64,000 nucleotides of DNA from NCBI RefSeq assembly GCF_003987065.1, contig NZ_PIPY01000002.1, positions 62,001-126,000 of the forward strand. The letters run 5' to 3'. The notes beneath the pieces are model-generated. The model ran no database searches. It was not told the DNA's origin and saw only the letters and a program-made list of their open reading frames with translations. Positions 19,572 to 27,833 of the stretch are shown in pieces (position 1 is the stretch's first letter; each line of letters begins with the position of its first letter). This DNA is from Pseudidiomarina insulisalsae. GTDB lineage: Bacteria; Pseudomonadota; Gammaproteobacteria; Enterobacterales; Alteromonadaceae. Both the position numbers and the translations under genes were made by a program.

Positions 19572-21179
19572 ATGAGCACTGTTGTTGGCGAGATGGATCA
19601 CAACGATCATCACCATCATGCGCCGCCGGGTATCACCCGTTGGCTATTTACCACGAACCATAAAGATATCGGTACTTTATACCTATGGTTCTCTTTTATT
19701 ATGTTCCTGGTGGGCGGTTCAATGGCTATGGTCATTCGTGCCGAGCTATTCCAGCCTGGCTTACAGCTGGTAGAGCCCCACTTCTTTAATCAGATGACCA
19801 CGGTGCATGGTCTGATCATGGTTTTCGGTGCGGTCATGCCGGCCTTTACCGGCCTGGCCAACTGGATGATTCCAATGATGATCGGTGCGCCGGATATGGC
19901 GTTGCCACGCATGAATAACTGGAGCTTCTGGATTCTGCCGTTCGCTTTTGCAATCCTGTTAGCGTCACTGTTTATGGAAGGTGGCGGCCCGGCATTCGGC
20001 TGGACCTTCTATGCCCCGCTGTCAACCACTTACAGCAGCGACTCAACGGCGTTGTTCGTGTTCTCAGTGCATATTATGGGTATTTCATCCATTATGGGTG
20101 CAATTAATGTCATCGTCACCATTATGAATATGCGGGCGCCGGGCATGACCTATATGAAAATGCCGCTGTTCTGCTGGAGCTGGTTTATTACTGCGTTTCT
20201 GCTGATCGCGGTCATGCCGGTACTGGCGGGTGCTGTCACTATGGTATTGACCGACAAGTACTTCGGTACCAGCTTCTTTGATGCCGCAGGGGGCGGCGAC
20301 CCGGTATTGTTCCAGCATATTTTCTGGTTCTTTGGCCACCCCGAAGTTTACATCATGATTTTGCCGGCATTTGGCGTCGTTTCAGCAATTATTCCAGCCT
20401 TTGCGCGTAAACCACTGTTTGGCTATGCCTCAATGGTTTATGCCACCGCTGCGATTGCTGGCTTGTCGTTCCTGGTTTGGGCGCACCATATGTTTACCAC
20501 TGGTATGCCGGTGTTCGCTGAGCTCTTTTTCATGTACTGCACCATGCTGATCTCGGTGCCCACTGGCGTCAAAGTGTTTAACTGGGTAGCGACCATGTGG
20601 CGCGGTTCGATGACCTTTGAAACGCCCATGCTGTTCGCCCTGGCTTTTGTCATTCTGTTCACCATTGGTGGTTTTTCGGGCCTGATGCTGGCAATTACTC
20701 CGGTCGACTTTCAGTATCATGACACCTACTTCGTCGTGGCCCACTTCCACTATGTACTGGTCACCGGTGCCATCTTCTCAATTATGGCCGCCGCCTACTA
20801 TTGGCTGCCGAAGTGGACCGGTCATATGTATGACGAAAAACTCGGTAAACTGCACTTCTGGGCCTCGCTGATTTCGGTCAATGTATTGTTCTTCCCAATG
20901 CACTTTGCCGGCCTGGCGGGGATGCCGCGGCGTATTCCGGATTACTCGCTGGCGTTCGCTGATATCAATCAGATCGTCAGTATCGGCGGCTTTGCCTTCG
21001 GTCTGTCGCAACTGATCTTCCTCTGGGTTGTTATCAAGTGCATTAAAGGCGGTGAAAAAGCCCCGGCGAAACCATGGGACGGCGCGGACGGCCTGGAATG
21101 GGAAGTTCCATCACCGGCGCCGTATCATACCTTCGATACGCCACCTGACGTTTACGATGTCCCACCTGAGGCGAAATGA
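19572..21179 (+). CDS. coxA: Cytochrome c oxidase subunit I
   Basis: Catalytic membrane subunit carrying haem a, haem a3 and CuB; reduces O2 to water and pumps protons. 535 aa with 12 hydrophobic helices. Key motifs: the early haem a ligand region TVHGLIMVFGA, FFGHPEVYIMILPAFG with the cross-linked His-Tyr pair and the D-channel glutamate of A1-type oxidases, WAHHMFTTG for CuB, and VVAHFHYVL for haems a3 and a. GAPDMALPRMNN matches the D-channel entry. It starts 14 bp after coxB and ends one base before cox11. Confidence 0.98.
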   Translation: MSTVVGEMDHNDHHHHAPPGITRWLFTTNHKDIGTLYLWFSFIMFLVGGSMAMVIRAELFQPGLQLVEPHFFNQMTTVHGLIMVFGAVMPAFTGLANWMIPMMIGAPDMALPRMNNWSFWILPFAFAILLASLFMEGGGPAFGWTFYAPLSTTYSSDSTALFVFSVHIMGISSIMGAINVIVTIMNMRAPGMTYMKMPLFCWSWFITAFLLIAVMPVLAGAVTMVLTDKYFGTSFFDAAGGGDPVLFQHIFWFFGHPEVYIMILPAFGVVSAIIPAFARKPLFGYASMVYATAAIAGLSFLVWAHHMFTTGMPVFAELFFMYCTMLISVPTGVKVFNWVATMWRGSMTFETPMLFALAFVILFTIGGFSGLMLAITPVDFQYHDTYFVVAHFHYVLVTGAIFSIMAAAYYWLPKWTGHMYDEKLGKLHFWASLISVNVLFFPMHFAGLAGMPRRIPDYSLAFADINQIVSIGGFAFGLSQLIFLWVVIKCIKGGEKAPAKPWDGADGLEWEVPSPAPYHTFDTPPDVYDVPPEAK

Positions 21180-21180
21180 T

Positions 21181-21759
21181 ATGAGTCAGCATCCAACTCA
21201 ACCCGATAATTCCCGAATCGTCCGTCGGCTTTTGCTGACGGTCGTCGGCATGTTTGCTTTCGGCTTTGCGTTGGTGCCACTGTACAACGTGTTCTGTGAT
21301 ATCACTGGTTTTAACGGCCGCTTTAACGATGGTCAGGCGGCCGCGAATACTAAGGCAGTGGATACCAGCCGCACGGTCAATGTGCAATTTATTACCCGTG
21401 TGAATAAAGGGATGCCCTGGGGGTTCGAACCTGAAGTGCGCTCGGTTCGGGTACACCCAGGTGAGACCAAAGTGGTCAACTTTCTTGCCCGTAACCCTAC
21501 CGGCAAGAATATGGTGGCTCAGGCTATTCCATCGGTTGCTCCAGGGGAGGCTTCCCTCTACTTAAATAAAGTCGAGTGCTTTTGCTTTAACCAGCAACCT
21601 CTGGCCGCGGGTAGCGATACCGCTATGCCGATGCAGTTTTATCTTGACCCTGACATTCCCGAACATATTCATACGGTCACCCTGTCATATACGATGTACG
21701 ACATGACAGAAAAAGCTACACCTGATGCACTGGCTGCCCTCGCGCAGCCGGTGAACTGA
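21181..21759 (+). CDS. ctaG: Cytochrome c oxidase assembly protein, CuB chaperone (CtaG/Cox11)
   Basis: Single-pass membrane protein that delivers copper to the CuB site of subunit I. 192 aa from the ATG at 21181: one N-terminal helix (about 14-32) and a periplasmic immunoglobulin-like domain with the copper-binding motif KVECFCFNQQ. The frame is open 51 codons upstream inside coxA, but the ATG directly after the coxA stop gives the usual Cox11 start. Lies between coxA and coxC, the standard place. Confidence 0.96.
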   Translation: MSQHPTQPDNSRIVRRLLLTVVGMFAFGFALVPLYNVFCDITGFNGRFNDGQAAANTKAVDTSRTVNVQFITRVNKGMPWGFEPEVRSVRVHPGETKVVNFLARNPTGKNMVAQAIPSVAPGEASLYLNKVECFCFNQQPLAAGSDTAMPMQFYLDPDIPEHIHTVTLSYTMYDMTEKATPDALAALAQPVN

Positions 21760-21770
21760 GGATTTTTGCA

Positions 21771-22652
21771 ATGGCAGAACAAAAACACGAAAAATATTAT
21801 GTGCCTGCATCGAGTCCGTGGCCTATTGTCGGTGCCATTGGCTTAGGCCTGATCGCTTTTGGCGCTGGACATACCGTCATCGATATGAAAAACGAAGCCG
21901 ACGGTTGGGGACTTAACGTCCTGCTGGCCGGTATCGCCGTAATTCTGGTGATGCTGTTTGGCTGGTTCCGTGATCAAATCAACGAGTCAATGTCCGGTTT
22001 CTATAGCTCGCAGTTAGGGCACTCCTACCGCCAGGGCATGGCATGGTTTATCTTCTCTGAGGTTATGTTCTTCGCAGCTTTTTTCGGCGCACTCTTTTAT
22101 GCACGGGTGATCGCCGTTGAGTGGCTGGGCGGAGCGAGTAATAACCTGATGACCAATGAGATTTTATGGCCCGGTTTCGAAGCGATTTGGCCACTAACCG
22201 AAACGCCGGGTGGTATTCGATCCGGTGAAATGGGCTGGTATGGTCTGCCGCTGTATAACACCATCATCCTTATCACCTCTTCATTTACCTGCCACTTTGC
22301 CCATGTGGGGCTGGAAAAAGGCAACCGGACCCAACTGAAAGTCTGGCTCGGTATTACCATTCTGCTGGGTTGTATTTTCTTGTACCTGCAAGGTGCTGAG
22401 TACGTGCATGCCTACCAGGAACTGGGACTGACGCTCGACTCGGGTATTTATGGTAATACCTTCTATATGCTGACCGGCTTCCACGGCTTGCATGTGACCT
22501 TAGGTACCATCATGCTTATCGTCATGTTTCTGCGAGTACTCAAAGGTCACTTCACTCCGGACAGTCACTTTGCCTTCCAGGCCACCAGTTGGTACTGGCA
22601 CTTTGTTGACGTGGTCTGGGTATGTTTGTTTATTTTTGTTTATGTACTTTAA
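21771..22652 (+). CDS. coxC: Cytochrome c oxidase subunit III
   Basis: Seven-helix membrane subunit that stabilises the oxidase and its proton uptake. 293 aa. Family stretches include YYVPASSPWPIVGAIGL at the N terminus, FIFSEVMFFAAFFGALFYAR, GFHGLHVTLGTIMLIV and SWYWHFVDVVWVCLFIFVYVL at the C terminus. It is 11 bp after cox11 and closes the structural-gene part of the cluster. A hairpin follows, then the convergent DUF2909 gene. Confidence 0.97.
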   Translation: MAEQKHEKYYVPASSPWPIVGAIGLGLIAFGAGHTVIDMKNEADGWGLNVLLAGIAVILVMLFGWFRDQINESMSGFYSSQLGHSYRQGMAWFIFSEVMFFAAFFGALFYARVIAVEWLGGASNNLMTNEILWPGFEAIWPLTETPGGIRSGEMGWYGLPLYNTIILITSSFTCHFAHVGLEKGNRTQLKVWLGITILLGCIFLYLQGAEYVHAYQELGLTLDSGIYGNTFYMLTGFHGLHVTLGTIMLIVMFLRVLKGHFTPDSHFAFQATSWYWHFVDVVWVCLFIFVYVL

Positions 22653-22669
22653 GACCTGATCCAGCTTCC

Positions 22670-22702
22670 GACCGACTAAGTGCCAAGGCACTTAGTACGG
22701 TC
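22670..22702. repeat. Imperfect hairpin between coxC and the DUF2909 gene
   Basis: GACCG-A-CTAAGTGCC (22670-22684) pairs with GGCACTTAG-TA-CGGTC (22687-22702) around an AA loop. It spans the DUF2909 stop codon. No T-run follows on either strand, so it may be a weak terminator or a 3' stabiliser of the coxBAGC message. Confidence 0.6.
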
Positions 22703-22907
22703 GCGGGTTCGGCTCAAGTACACCAGACAGTAATAAGATCACAATAATAGCGATGGCCAGAGCGGAGGCTCCTACCCGGCGGCCTAAGTAACGGGTCATT
22801 GGCGGTTTGGTCGGGTCATTGCGTAGCATTGCGATTAGCGCCTGCGCAAGATTGAAGACCATGTAGAACATGAGTAGTACTAAAATGATTTTTGCAGTAA
22901 TAACCAT
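22692..22907 (-). CDS. DUF2909 twin-transmembrane protein
   Basis: A 71-aa protein made of two hydrophobic helices (about 4-27 and 45-64) joined by a short basic, polar loop (RNDPTKPPMTRYLGRRVG). This fits the small twin-transmembrane DUF2909 family commonly found beside surf1 in oxidase clusters of Gammaproteobacteria. It is on the opposite strand, between coxC and surf1, and its ATG is 27 bp from that of surf1, so the two share a promoter region. Function unknown; a role in oxidase assembly is only suggested by place. Confidence 0.8.
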   Translation of the reverse strand: MVITAKIILVLLMFYMVFNLAQALIAMLRNDPTKPPMTRYLGRRVGASALAIAIIVILLLSGVLEPNPRPY

Positions 22908-22934
22908 TCTGTCATCCCTTTTTGGTAGAAGCTG

Positions 22935-23660
22935 ATGCGCATCGGCACCATTTTGATAACTTTACTCACTGTGCTGGCATTTGGCTTTTTGGTCAAGTTA
23001 GGATTTTGGCAGCTTGACCGTGCCGCCGAAAAGCAGCGCCTGTTCGATGACTTTGCCAGCGCCCGGCAACAGGCCGATAGCGCCAATTTTACGCCGCTTC
23101 CTGTCAATACCGATGGCCTGGAACGTTATCAACCAGTACAGGTCAGCGGCCAGTTTCTGAATGCTTACCTATTGCTCGATAATCAGATATTCCAACGCGA
23201 AGTCGGCTATCAGGTCATCGGCTTATTACAGGTAACCGACCGTAAACAGCTGATACCAGTTAACATGGGCTGGGTACCCGTTGGTCCAGACCGTCGCCAG
23301 CTACCGCAGCTTGAGGTGCCCGCCGGCACTGTCACGGTGACAGGCTGGTGGTATCCCGCAAATCAACATGCTTTTTCGCTGGCCGATCACATTGTCGAAC
23401 CCGGTGGCCCACCCTGGCGGGTGCAGCAGTTACGCTTCAAAGAAATTAGTGAAAGCGTAGCGCTTCCCATCGCTACAAGTGTGGTGCTACTCTCAGAAAA
23501 TGCAAATTATGGCTGGCCGCGACACTGGGAACCACAGGTGATGTCGCCCGAGAAGCATCAGGCTTATGCGCTGCAATGGTTCTCGCTGGCGGTCGTTGGC
23601 TTAATTATCGTTCTGCTGGTCCGACGCTCCATAACAAAAACAAAAAAGGAAAGCGCATGA
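22935..23660 (+). CDS. SURF1-family cytochrome oxidase assembly protein
   Basis: Assembly factor thought to help place haem A into oxidase subunit I. 241 aa with membrane helices at both ends (about 4-22 and 211-230) enclosing a periplasmic domain, the SURF1 layout. Family features are FWQLDRAAEKQRL near the start, YQPVQVSGQF, LLDNQIFQREVGYQVI, NMGWVPVG and HQAYALQWFSLAVVGL near the end. It begins the second half of the oxidase locus; its stop overlaps the next start as ATGA. Confidence 0.94.
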   Translation: MRIGTILITLLTVLAFGFLVKLGFWQLDRAAEKQRLFDDFASARQQADSANFTPLPVNTDGLERYQPVQVSGQFLNAYLLLDNQIFQREVGYQVIGLLQVTDRKQLIPVNMGWVPVGPDRRQLPQLEVPAGTVTVTGWWYPANQHAFSLADHIVEPGGPPWRVQQLRFKEISESVALPIATSVVLLSENANYGWPRHWEPQVMSPEKHQAYALQWFSLAVVGLIIVLLVRRSITKTKKESA

Positions 23661-24202
23661 CGTCTGTAAAAAAATCCCGCGCCACCTTCATCGGTGTCAT
23701 TTTAGCTTTCGCGCTGCCGGTGATCGGCGCTAAATTTGTCCTCGATCAGAGCTGGTACCAGGGGGCAGCAACCAATAAGGGCACTATGCTTGTGCCACCG
23801 ATTGAGCTGGGTGAAACACTGAATCAGCGGTTGCCTGAAGGCTGGAATGTCGCCTTGATTGCAGACAATGAATGTGGCACCCCTTGCGAACAAGCACTGT
23901 ATGCAATGAACCAACTTGATATCGCACTGGGCAAAGAGACCGACCGGGTCACGCCTCTGGTATTTAGCAAAGAACCTCTTGCTTTTAATCTCGACAATAC
24001 CCCAATGGTTCAAGCTGTCTACGACAGCGCCATTATTGCCAGGCTGAGTGACTTACCGCCGCATCAGCTGTTCATTATTGACCCGCTTGGCAATGTAATG
24101 CTGCATTATGAAACCTACGCCAACGAAGAACAAATGCGCGCCGAAGCGAAAGACCTGTTAGCCGATTTACGCACCTTGTTGAAGCTCTCGCGAGTAGGAT
24201 AA
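23657..24202 (+). CDS. SCO-like membrane-anchored thioredoxin-fold protein, function unassigned
   Basis: A 181-aa protein with one N-terminal membrane anchor (about 9-28) and a soluble domain that looks like a diverged thioredoxin/SCO fold. It has a CxxxC pair, C73-GTP-C77, where SCO copper chaperones carry theirs, and the later strand PPHQLFIIDPLGNVMLHYE corresponds to the SCO segment before the conserved proline. The nearby His136 is two residues closer to that proline than in SCO, so copper binding is uncertain. The ATG at 23657 overlaps the surf1 stop; earlier in-frame starts lie inside surf1. Its place between surf1 and ctaA points to oxidase assembly, perhaps thiol reduction of CuA. That role is inferred. 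Confidence 0.75.
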   Translation: MTSVKKSRATFIGVILAFALPVIGAKFVLDQSWYQGAATNKGTMLVPPIELGETLNQRLPEGWNVALIADNECGTPCEQALYAMNQLDIALGKETDRVTPLVFSKEPLAFNLDNTPMVQAVYDSAIIARLSDLPPHQLFIIDPLGNVMLHYETYANEEQMRAEAKDLLADLRTLLKLSRVG

Positions 24203-24207
24203 ATACC

Positions 24208-25191
24208 ATGCGTCTATTAGTGAATCTTAGTATTGTTCTCGCTCTTATTGTGATTGTACTGGGTGCTTATACCCGCCTTACCGATGCCGGCTTAGGCTGT
24301 CCTGACTGGCCCGGCTGTTACGGCCACTTAACGGTGCCAACTGACGTCGATAAGGTTGCTGCTGCCCAGCAGTTATTTCCAGACGCTCCTCTTGAGCACC
24401 ACAAAGCCTGGAATGAAATGATTCATCGCTATGCCGCAGGCTTGTTGGGTCTGGCGATTTTTGTTATCGCCGTGCTGGCCCTGGTGCGCCAGCGTAAATA
24501 TCCGGAAACACCACTGAAACTACCGCTATTCTTGTTGCTATTGGTGATATTCCAGGCGGCATTGGGTATGTGGACTGTAACGCTTAACCTTCAGCCGTTG
24601 ATTGTTATGGGCCATTTATTAGGCGGCTTCACCACCTTGTCGCTGCTCTATCTGTTACGTCTGCGACTGAAGCGTATTCATTTACCTATGGGCGATCCGA
24701 AAGCCCGCCAACTTGCCAACCTGGCCATGTTTGCCTTGCTGGTGGTTGTACTGCAGATAGCCTTAGGTGGTTGGGTGGCCGCAAATTATGCAGCGCTGGC
24801 CTGCACTGAGCTGCCCATCTGTGAAGGTAACTGGAGCGCGAATCTTGATATTGCCGGTGCTTTCTCGGTACCAGAGGCGGTCACCTACCAGTATGGAGCG
24901 CACGATTACCCCGAGCGCATGACCATGCATGTTGCGCACCGCTTTGGCGCGCTGGTCACCACATTAGTCGTCGGCTTGTTATTGTGGCGCGGCTACGTGA
25001 AAGCACACTCCACCGTGATTCGCACCAGCCTGAACTGGGTCGCCCTGGCGCTGATACTGCAACTAGCGCTCGGTATCAGCAACGTGGTGCTAATGCTGCC
25101 ACTTGCCGTAGCTGTGTCGCATAATTTAATGGGTGCATTGCTGCTGTTAAGTCTGGTAGGGTTAAACTATAAAATCGCACGCCACGCTTAA
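24208..25191 (+). CDS. ctaA: Haem A synthase (CtaA/Cox15)
   Basis: Membrane enzyme oxidising the C8 methyl of haem O to the formyl of haem A. 327 aa with eight hydrophobic helices. Typical parts are GAYTRLTDAGLGCPDWPGCYG (cysteines 31 and 37), EMIHRYAAG with a haem-ligand His, the second Cys pair in CTELPIC, and MHVAHRFGALVTT and AVSHNLMGALLLL with the further His ligands. Follows the SCO-like gene by 5 bp and precedes ctaB, the enzyme before it in the pathway. Confidence 0.95.
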   Translation: MRLLVNLSIVLALIVIVLGAYTRLTDAGLGCPDWPGCYGHLTVPTDVDKVAAAQQLFPDAPLEHHKAWNEMIHRYAAGLLGLAIFVIAVLALVRQRKYPETPLKLPLFLLLLVIFQAALGMWTVTLNLQPLIVMGHLLGGFTTLSLLYLLRLRLKRIHLPMGDPKARQLANLAMFALLVVVLQIALGGWVAANYAALACTELPICEGNWSANLDIAGAFSVPEAVTYQYGAHDYPERMTMHVAHRFGALVTTLVVGLLLWRGYVKAHSTVIRTSLNWVALALILQLALGISNVVLMLPLAVAVSHNLMGALLLLSLVGLNYKIARHA

Positions 25192-25227
25192 AACAACAAT
25201 AACTGCGTGTGAGAGGAAGTAAGTTGT

Positions 25228-26124
25228 ATGACAGAGATGACCTATAAAGCGCACGCACATTGGCGTGACTACCTTGAATTGACGAAACCGCGGGTCGTAT
25301 TACTACTATTACTGACCGCGCTGGTCGGCATGTGTCTGGCAAGTCCAACCTGGGTCGGCTGGGACGTGTTCATTCCCGCTATGGCAGGCATCGGACTAAT
25401 GTCTGGCTCCGCGGCAGCGGTGAACCATCTGGTCGATCGTCACATTGACGCGCGCATGGCCCGCACCCTGCGCCGACCGCTGCCATCGGGCAGCCTTTCA
25501 CCACGTCATGTGCTTGGCTTTGCTGCAGTAATCGGTACGCTCGGCTTTATTGTGTTAGCCCTGTGGGTGAACATGCTAACCGCCTGGCTGACGCTGACCT
25601 CGCTGGTTGGTTATGCCATTGTCTATACCATGTATCTGAAGCGCGCCACACCGCAGAATATCGTTATCGGCGGACTTGCCGGAGCGGCACCTCCTCTGCT
25701 GGGCTGGACGGCGGTTACCAACGAAATTCACCCCCACGCCATCTTACTGGTGATGATTGTCTTCACCTGGACGCCGCCGCACTTCTGGGCATTAGCCGTA
25801 CATCGCGCCAAAGACTACGCCAAAGCTGAGATTCCGATGCTGCCGGTGACCCATGGCATTGAATTTACGAAAACCTGTATTTTCCTGTACACCATTTTGC
25901 TGGCAATGATTTGTCTGCTGCCGTACATCGTGGGCATGTCCGGACTCATTTATTTAGTCGGCTCAAGCATTCTGAGTCTCTGGTTCCTGGGCTATGCCTG
26001 GAAGCTGAAGTTTGCCCCTGAAAAGCATACTGCTTATCGCATGTTTGGCTTTTCTATCTGGCAATTGATGGCGCTATTTGTGCTATTGTTAGTAGACCAT
26101 TACGTGGCTACACCCGCTATTTAA
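25228..26124 (+). CDS. ctaB: Protohaem IX farnesyltransferase (haem O synthase)
   Basis: UbiA-superfamily membrane enzyme converting haem B to haem O with farnesyl diphosphate. 298 aa, about nine helices. The first aspartate-rich motif is [20 protein letters not shown] (66-85) and the second region is [19 protein letters not shown]; both are diagnostic of CtaB/CyoE. HFWALA marks the haem side. It lies 36 bp after ctaA, with GAGAGGAAG upstream. Haem O made here goes to CtaA. The symbol cyoE is also used. Confidence 0.96.
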   Translation: MTEMTYKAHAHWRDYLELTKPRVVLLLLLTALVGMCLASPTWVGWDVFIPAMAGIGLMSGSAAAVNHLVDRHIDARMARTLRRPLPSGSLSPRHVLGFAAVIGTLGFIVLALWVNMLTAWLTLTSLVGYAIVYTMYLKRATPQNIVIGGLAGAAPPLLGWTAVTNEIHPHAILLVMIVFTWTPPHFWALAVHRAKDYAKAEIPMLPVTHGIEFTKTCIFLYTILLAMICLLPYIVGMSGLIYLVGSSILSLWFLGYAWKLKFAPEKHTAYRMFGFSIWQLMALFVLLLVDHYVATPAI

Positions 26125-26143
26125 ACGGCCAAGGGAGTACAAA

Positions 26144-26767
26144 ATGCAGAAATTATTAATATCAGTGGTTGCAATTATTGCCTTGGTTGCCGGTGTGGTT
26201 ATTTTTAATAGCTTGCCCAAGCCACAGCCGCAGGCGCTGGTGTATGATCCGCCGCGTGAACTGAATCCTTTCATTCTTGAGGGGCACACCGGGGCGCAAC
26301 TGACCAATGCAGACCTGACCGGTCAGTGGACTTTTCTGTTTACCGGCTATACTTCCTGCCCGGATATTTGCCCGACCACTATGGCCGATCTACGTAAGGC
26401 TCTGCCGCAGTTAGCATCACTGGCAGAACGTCCGGTACGGGTGTGGATGATTAGCGTCGACCCGAAACGCGATACCATCAAAAAGCTAGCAGACTACAAC
26501 ACCTACTTTGGTAGCGAGTTCATGGGCGTACGCGCCGACCATCAGCAGCTCTACCCATTCGTCAACGGCCTTGGGCTGATGTACTCCATTCCCGCGGCCG
26601 ATGAGACCGACTATCTGGTCAATCACAGCTCAGCTATTGTGCTGGTCAATCCCGACGGCGAGCGCCACGCTATTTTCAAGGCGAGCCACCAACCGGGTGA
26701 GTTGCCCACGGTCGACATGGATCAAATGATCCGCGACTTCCAGCTGATCATCCAGCAGTACGACTAA
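26144..26767 (+). CDS. SCO1/SenC-family copper chaperone
   Basis: Membrane-anchored thioredoxin-fold protein that matures the CuA site of subunit II. 207 aa: N-terminal anchor (about 5-22), then the copper motif C72-PDI-C76-P and the conserved His161 in NHSSAIVLVNPDG. VDPKRDT is the usual central motif. It ends the oxidase assembly run and stops 4 bp before the convergent deacetylase gene, leaving no room for a terminator. Confidence 0.95.
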   Translation: MQKLLISVVAIIALVAGVVIFNSLPKPQPQALVYDPPRELNPFILEGHTGAQLTNADLTGQWTFLFTGYTSCPDICPTTMADLRKALPQLASLAERPVRVWMISVDPKRDTIKKLADYNTYFGSEFMGVRADHQQLYPFVNGLGLMYSIPAADETDYLVNHSSAIVLVNPDGERHAIFKASHQPGELPTVDMDQMIRDFQLIIQQYD

Positions 26768-26771
26768 GAAC

Positions 26772-27833
26772 TTAATCCGGCCAACGCCCGACGTCATTTG
26801 GGCGTACCAACGGCACTGAATACCAGTAAAAACGTCCCGGTTCACTTTTACTGGGTACCGTACAGTTCACCCGCGAACGTCCTATCGGTAATTGCTCCAG
26901 CTGTAACGCAAAGGTCAATTCCTGCCATTTTGGCGCGACCCGCTCACCTTGATAAAAGCAGCCCAGCTGCGTGGCGTCAAAGTCATCGGTATGTTTCAGA
27001 CGTACCTGAACTGTAATGCCGTCTGCAGCTTCTTCCGCGTCCAGCACCATCGATGCCGGCGCATGACTGAGCACAGGAAGCGGTAAACTTGCCAGCTTGG
27101 TCGCCAGGGTCTTCAGATTGGCGTACTGAGCCGATGCCGGGAAGCGCGGAATTTCAGTCAGGGGCGTTTCGGGTCCCCACGGTCCGCTATGTTGACCAAA
27201 GGCAATAAAGTCTTGCTCCGCCAACATTTCCGCGAGCTCCGGATTATACTCGCCGTAAGGATAAGCAAAGTGGCGCGGCTGTGCGCTTCCCATGCCATGC
27301 ATCAGCGCGGCCTGTGCCGCCAGCACATCCTGTTGTTGCCGTGCCAGCCATTCCCCGGTCGACTCATCGGGTGCCTGCCAGGTCATATGCTGATGATGAT
27401 TCGAGTGGTTGGCTACGGTCGCGCCGTAATTTTCCAGCTCTTTTAACTGCTCCCAGTCCATATACAAACGCGGCGTTTCTGCCATCAACTGCGGGTTAAC
27501 AAAAATGGTAAACGGGTACTCATAACGCTTGAACACCGCAAGACCATTGTCATAAACATTGCGCCAGCCGTCATCGAAGGTAATGGCTACCAATTTGTCA
27601 GGTACTTCGCCACTGGCGATATACTGCTGCGCCTGCTGCAATGACACCACCTGATAATCGTGTTCCTGCAGGTAAGCAAAATGTGCCTCAAGTTCTGCGG
27701 CTGTAATCGAGGTGACGCGCGGTGTATCATCACCCACATGATGGTACTGTAAAATTACAACACCGTGTTGCGCCGCTGCGCCTAGCACAGGGAAGCTCAT
27801 GAGCCAAAGTAAAGCGAACAACCACCAACGCAT
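26772..27833 (-). CDS. Exported polysaccharide deacetylase (NodB homology, CE4)
   Basis: Probable periplasmic or secreted deacetylase of 353 aa. A signal peptide (MRWWLFALLWLMSFPVLGAA) precedes the NodB domain. Motif 1 is TFDDGW (85-90, Asp87/Asp88) and motif 2 is HSNHH (143-147), giving the metal triad. The C-terminal ~100 residues are a beta-rich region (QLEQLPIGRSRVNCTVPS) of unknown role. The substrate may be peptidoglycan or an exopolysaccharide such as PgaB-type poly-N-acetylglucosamine, but no pga genes are near. GGAG lies 7 bases before its ATG. Its 5' end overlaps the 5' end of the divergent MATE gene by 35 bp. Confidence 0.88.
   Translation of the reverse strand: MRWWLFALLWLMSFPVLGAAAQHGVVILQYHHVGDDTPRVTSITAAELEAHFAYLQEHDYQVVSLQQAQQYIASGEVPDKLVAITFDDGWRNVYDNGLAVFKRYEYPFTIFVNPQLMAETPRLYMDWEQLKELENYGATVANHSNHHQHMTWQAPDESTGEWLARQQQDVLAAQAALMHGMGSAQPRHFAYPYGEYNPELAEMLAEQDFIAFGQHSGPWGPETPLTEIPRFPASAQYANLKTLATKLASLPLPVLSHAPASMVLDAEEAADGITVQVRLKHTDDFDATQLGCFYQGERVAPKWQELTFALQLEQLPIGRSRVNCTVPSKSEPGRFYWYSVPLVRPNDVGRWPD

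Noticed and set aside
21028-21180. Upstream extension of the cox11 frame inside coxA
   Set aside because: The ATG right after the coxA stop starts the normal membrane anchor.
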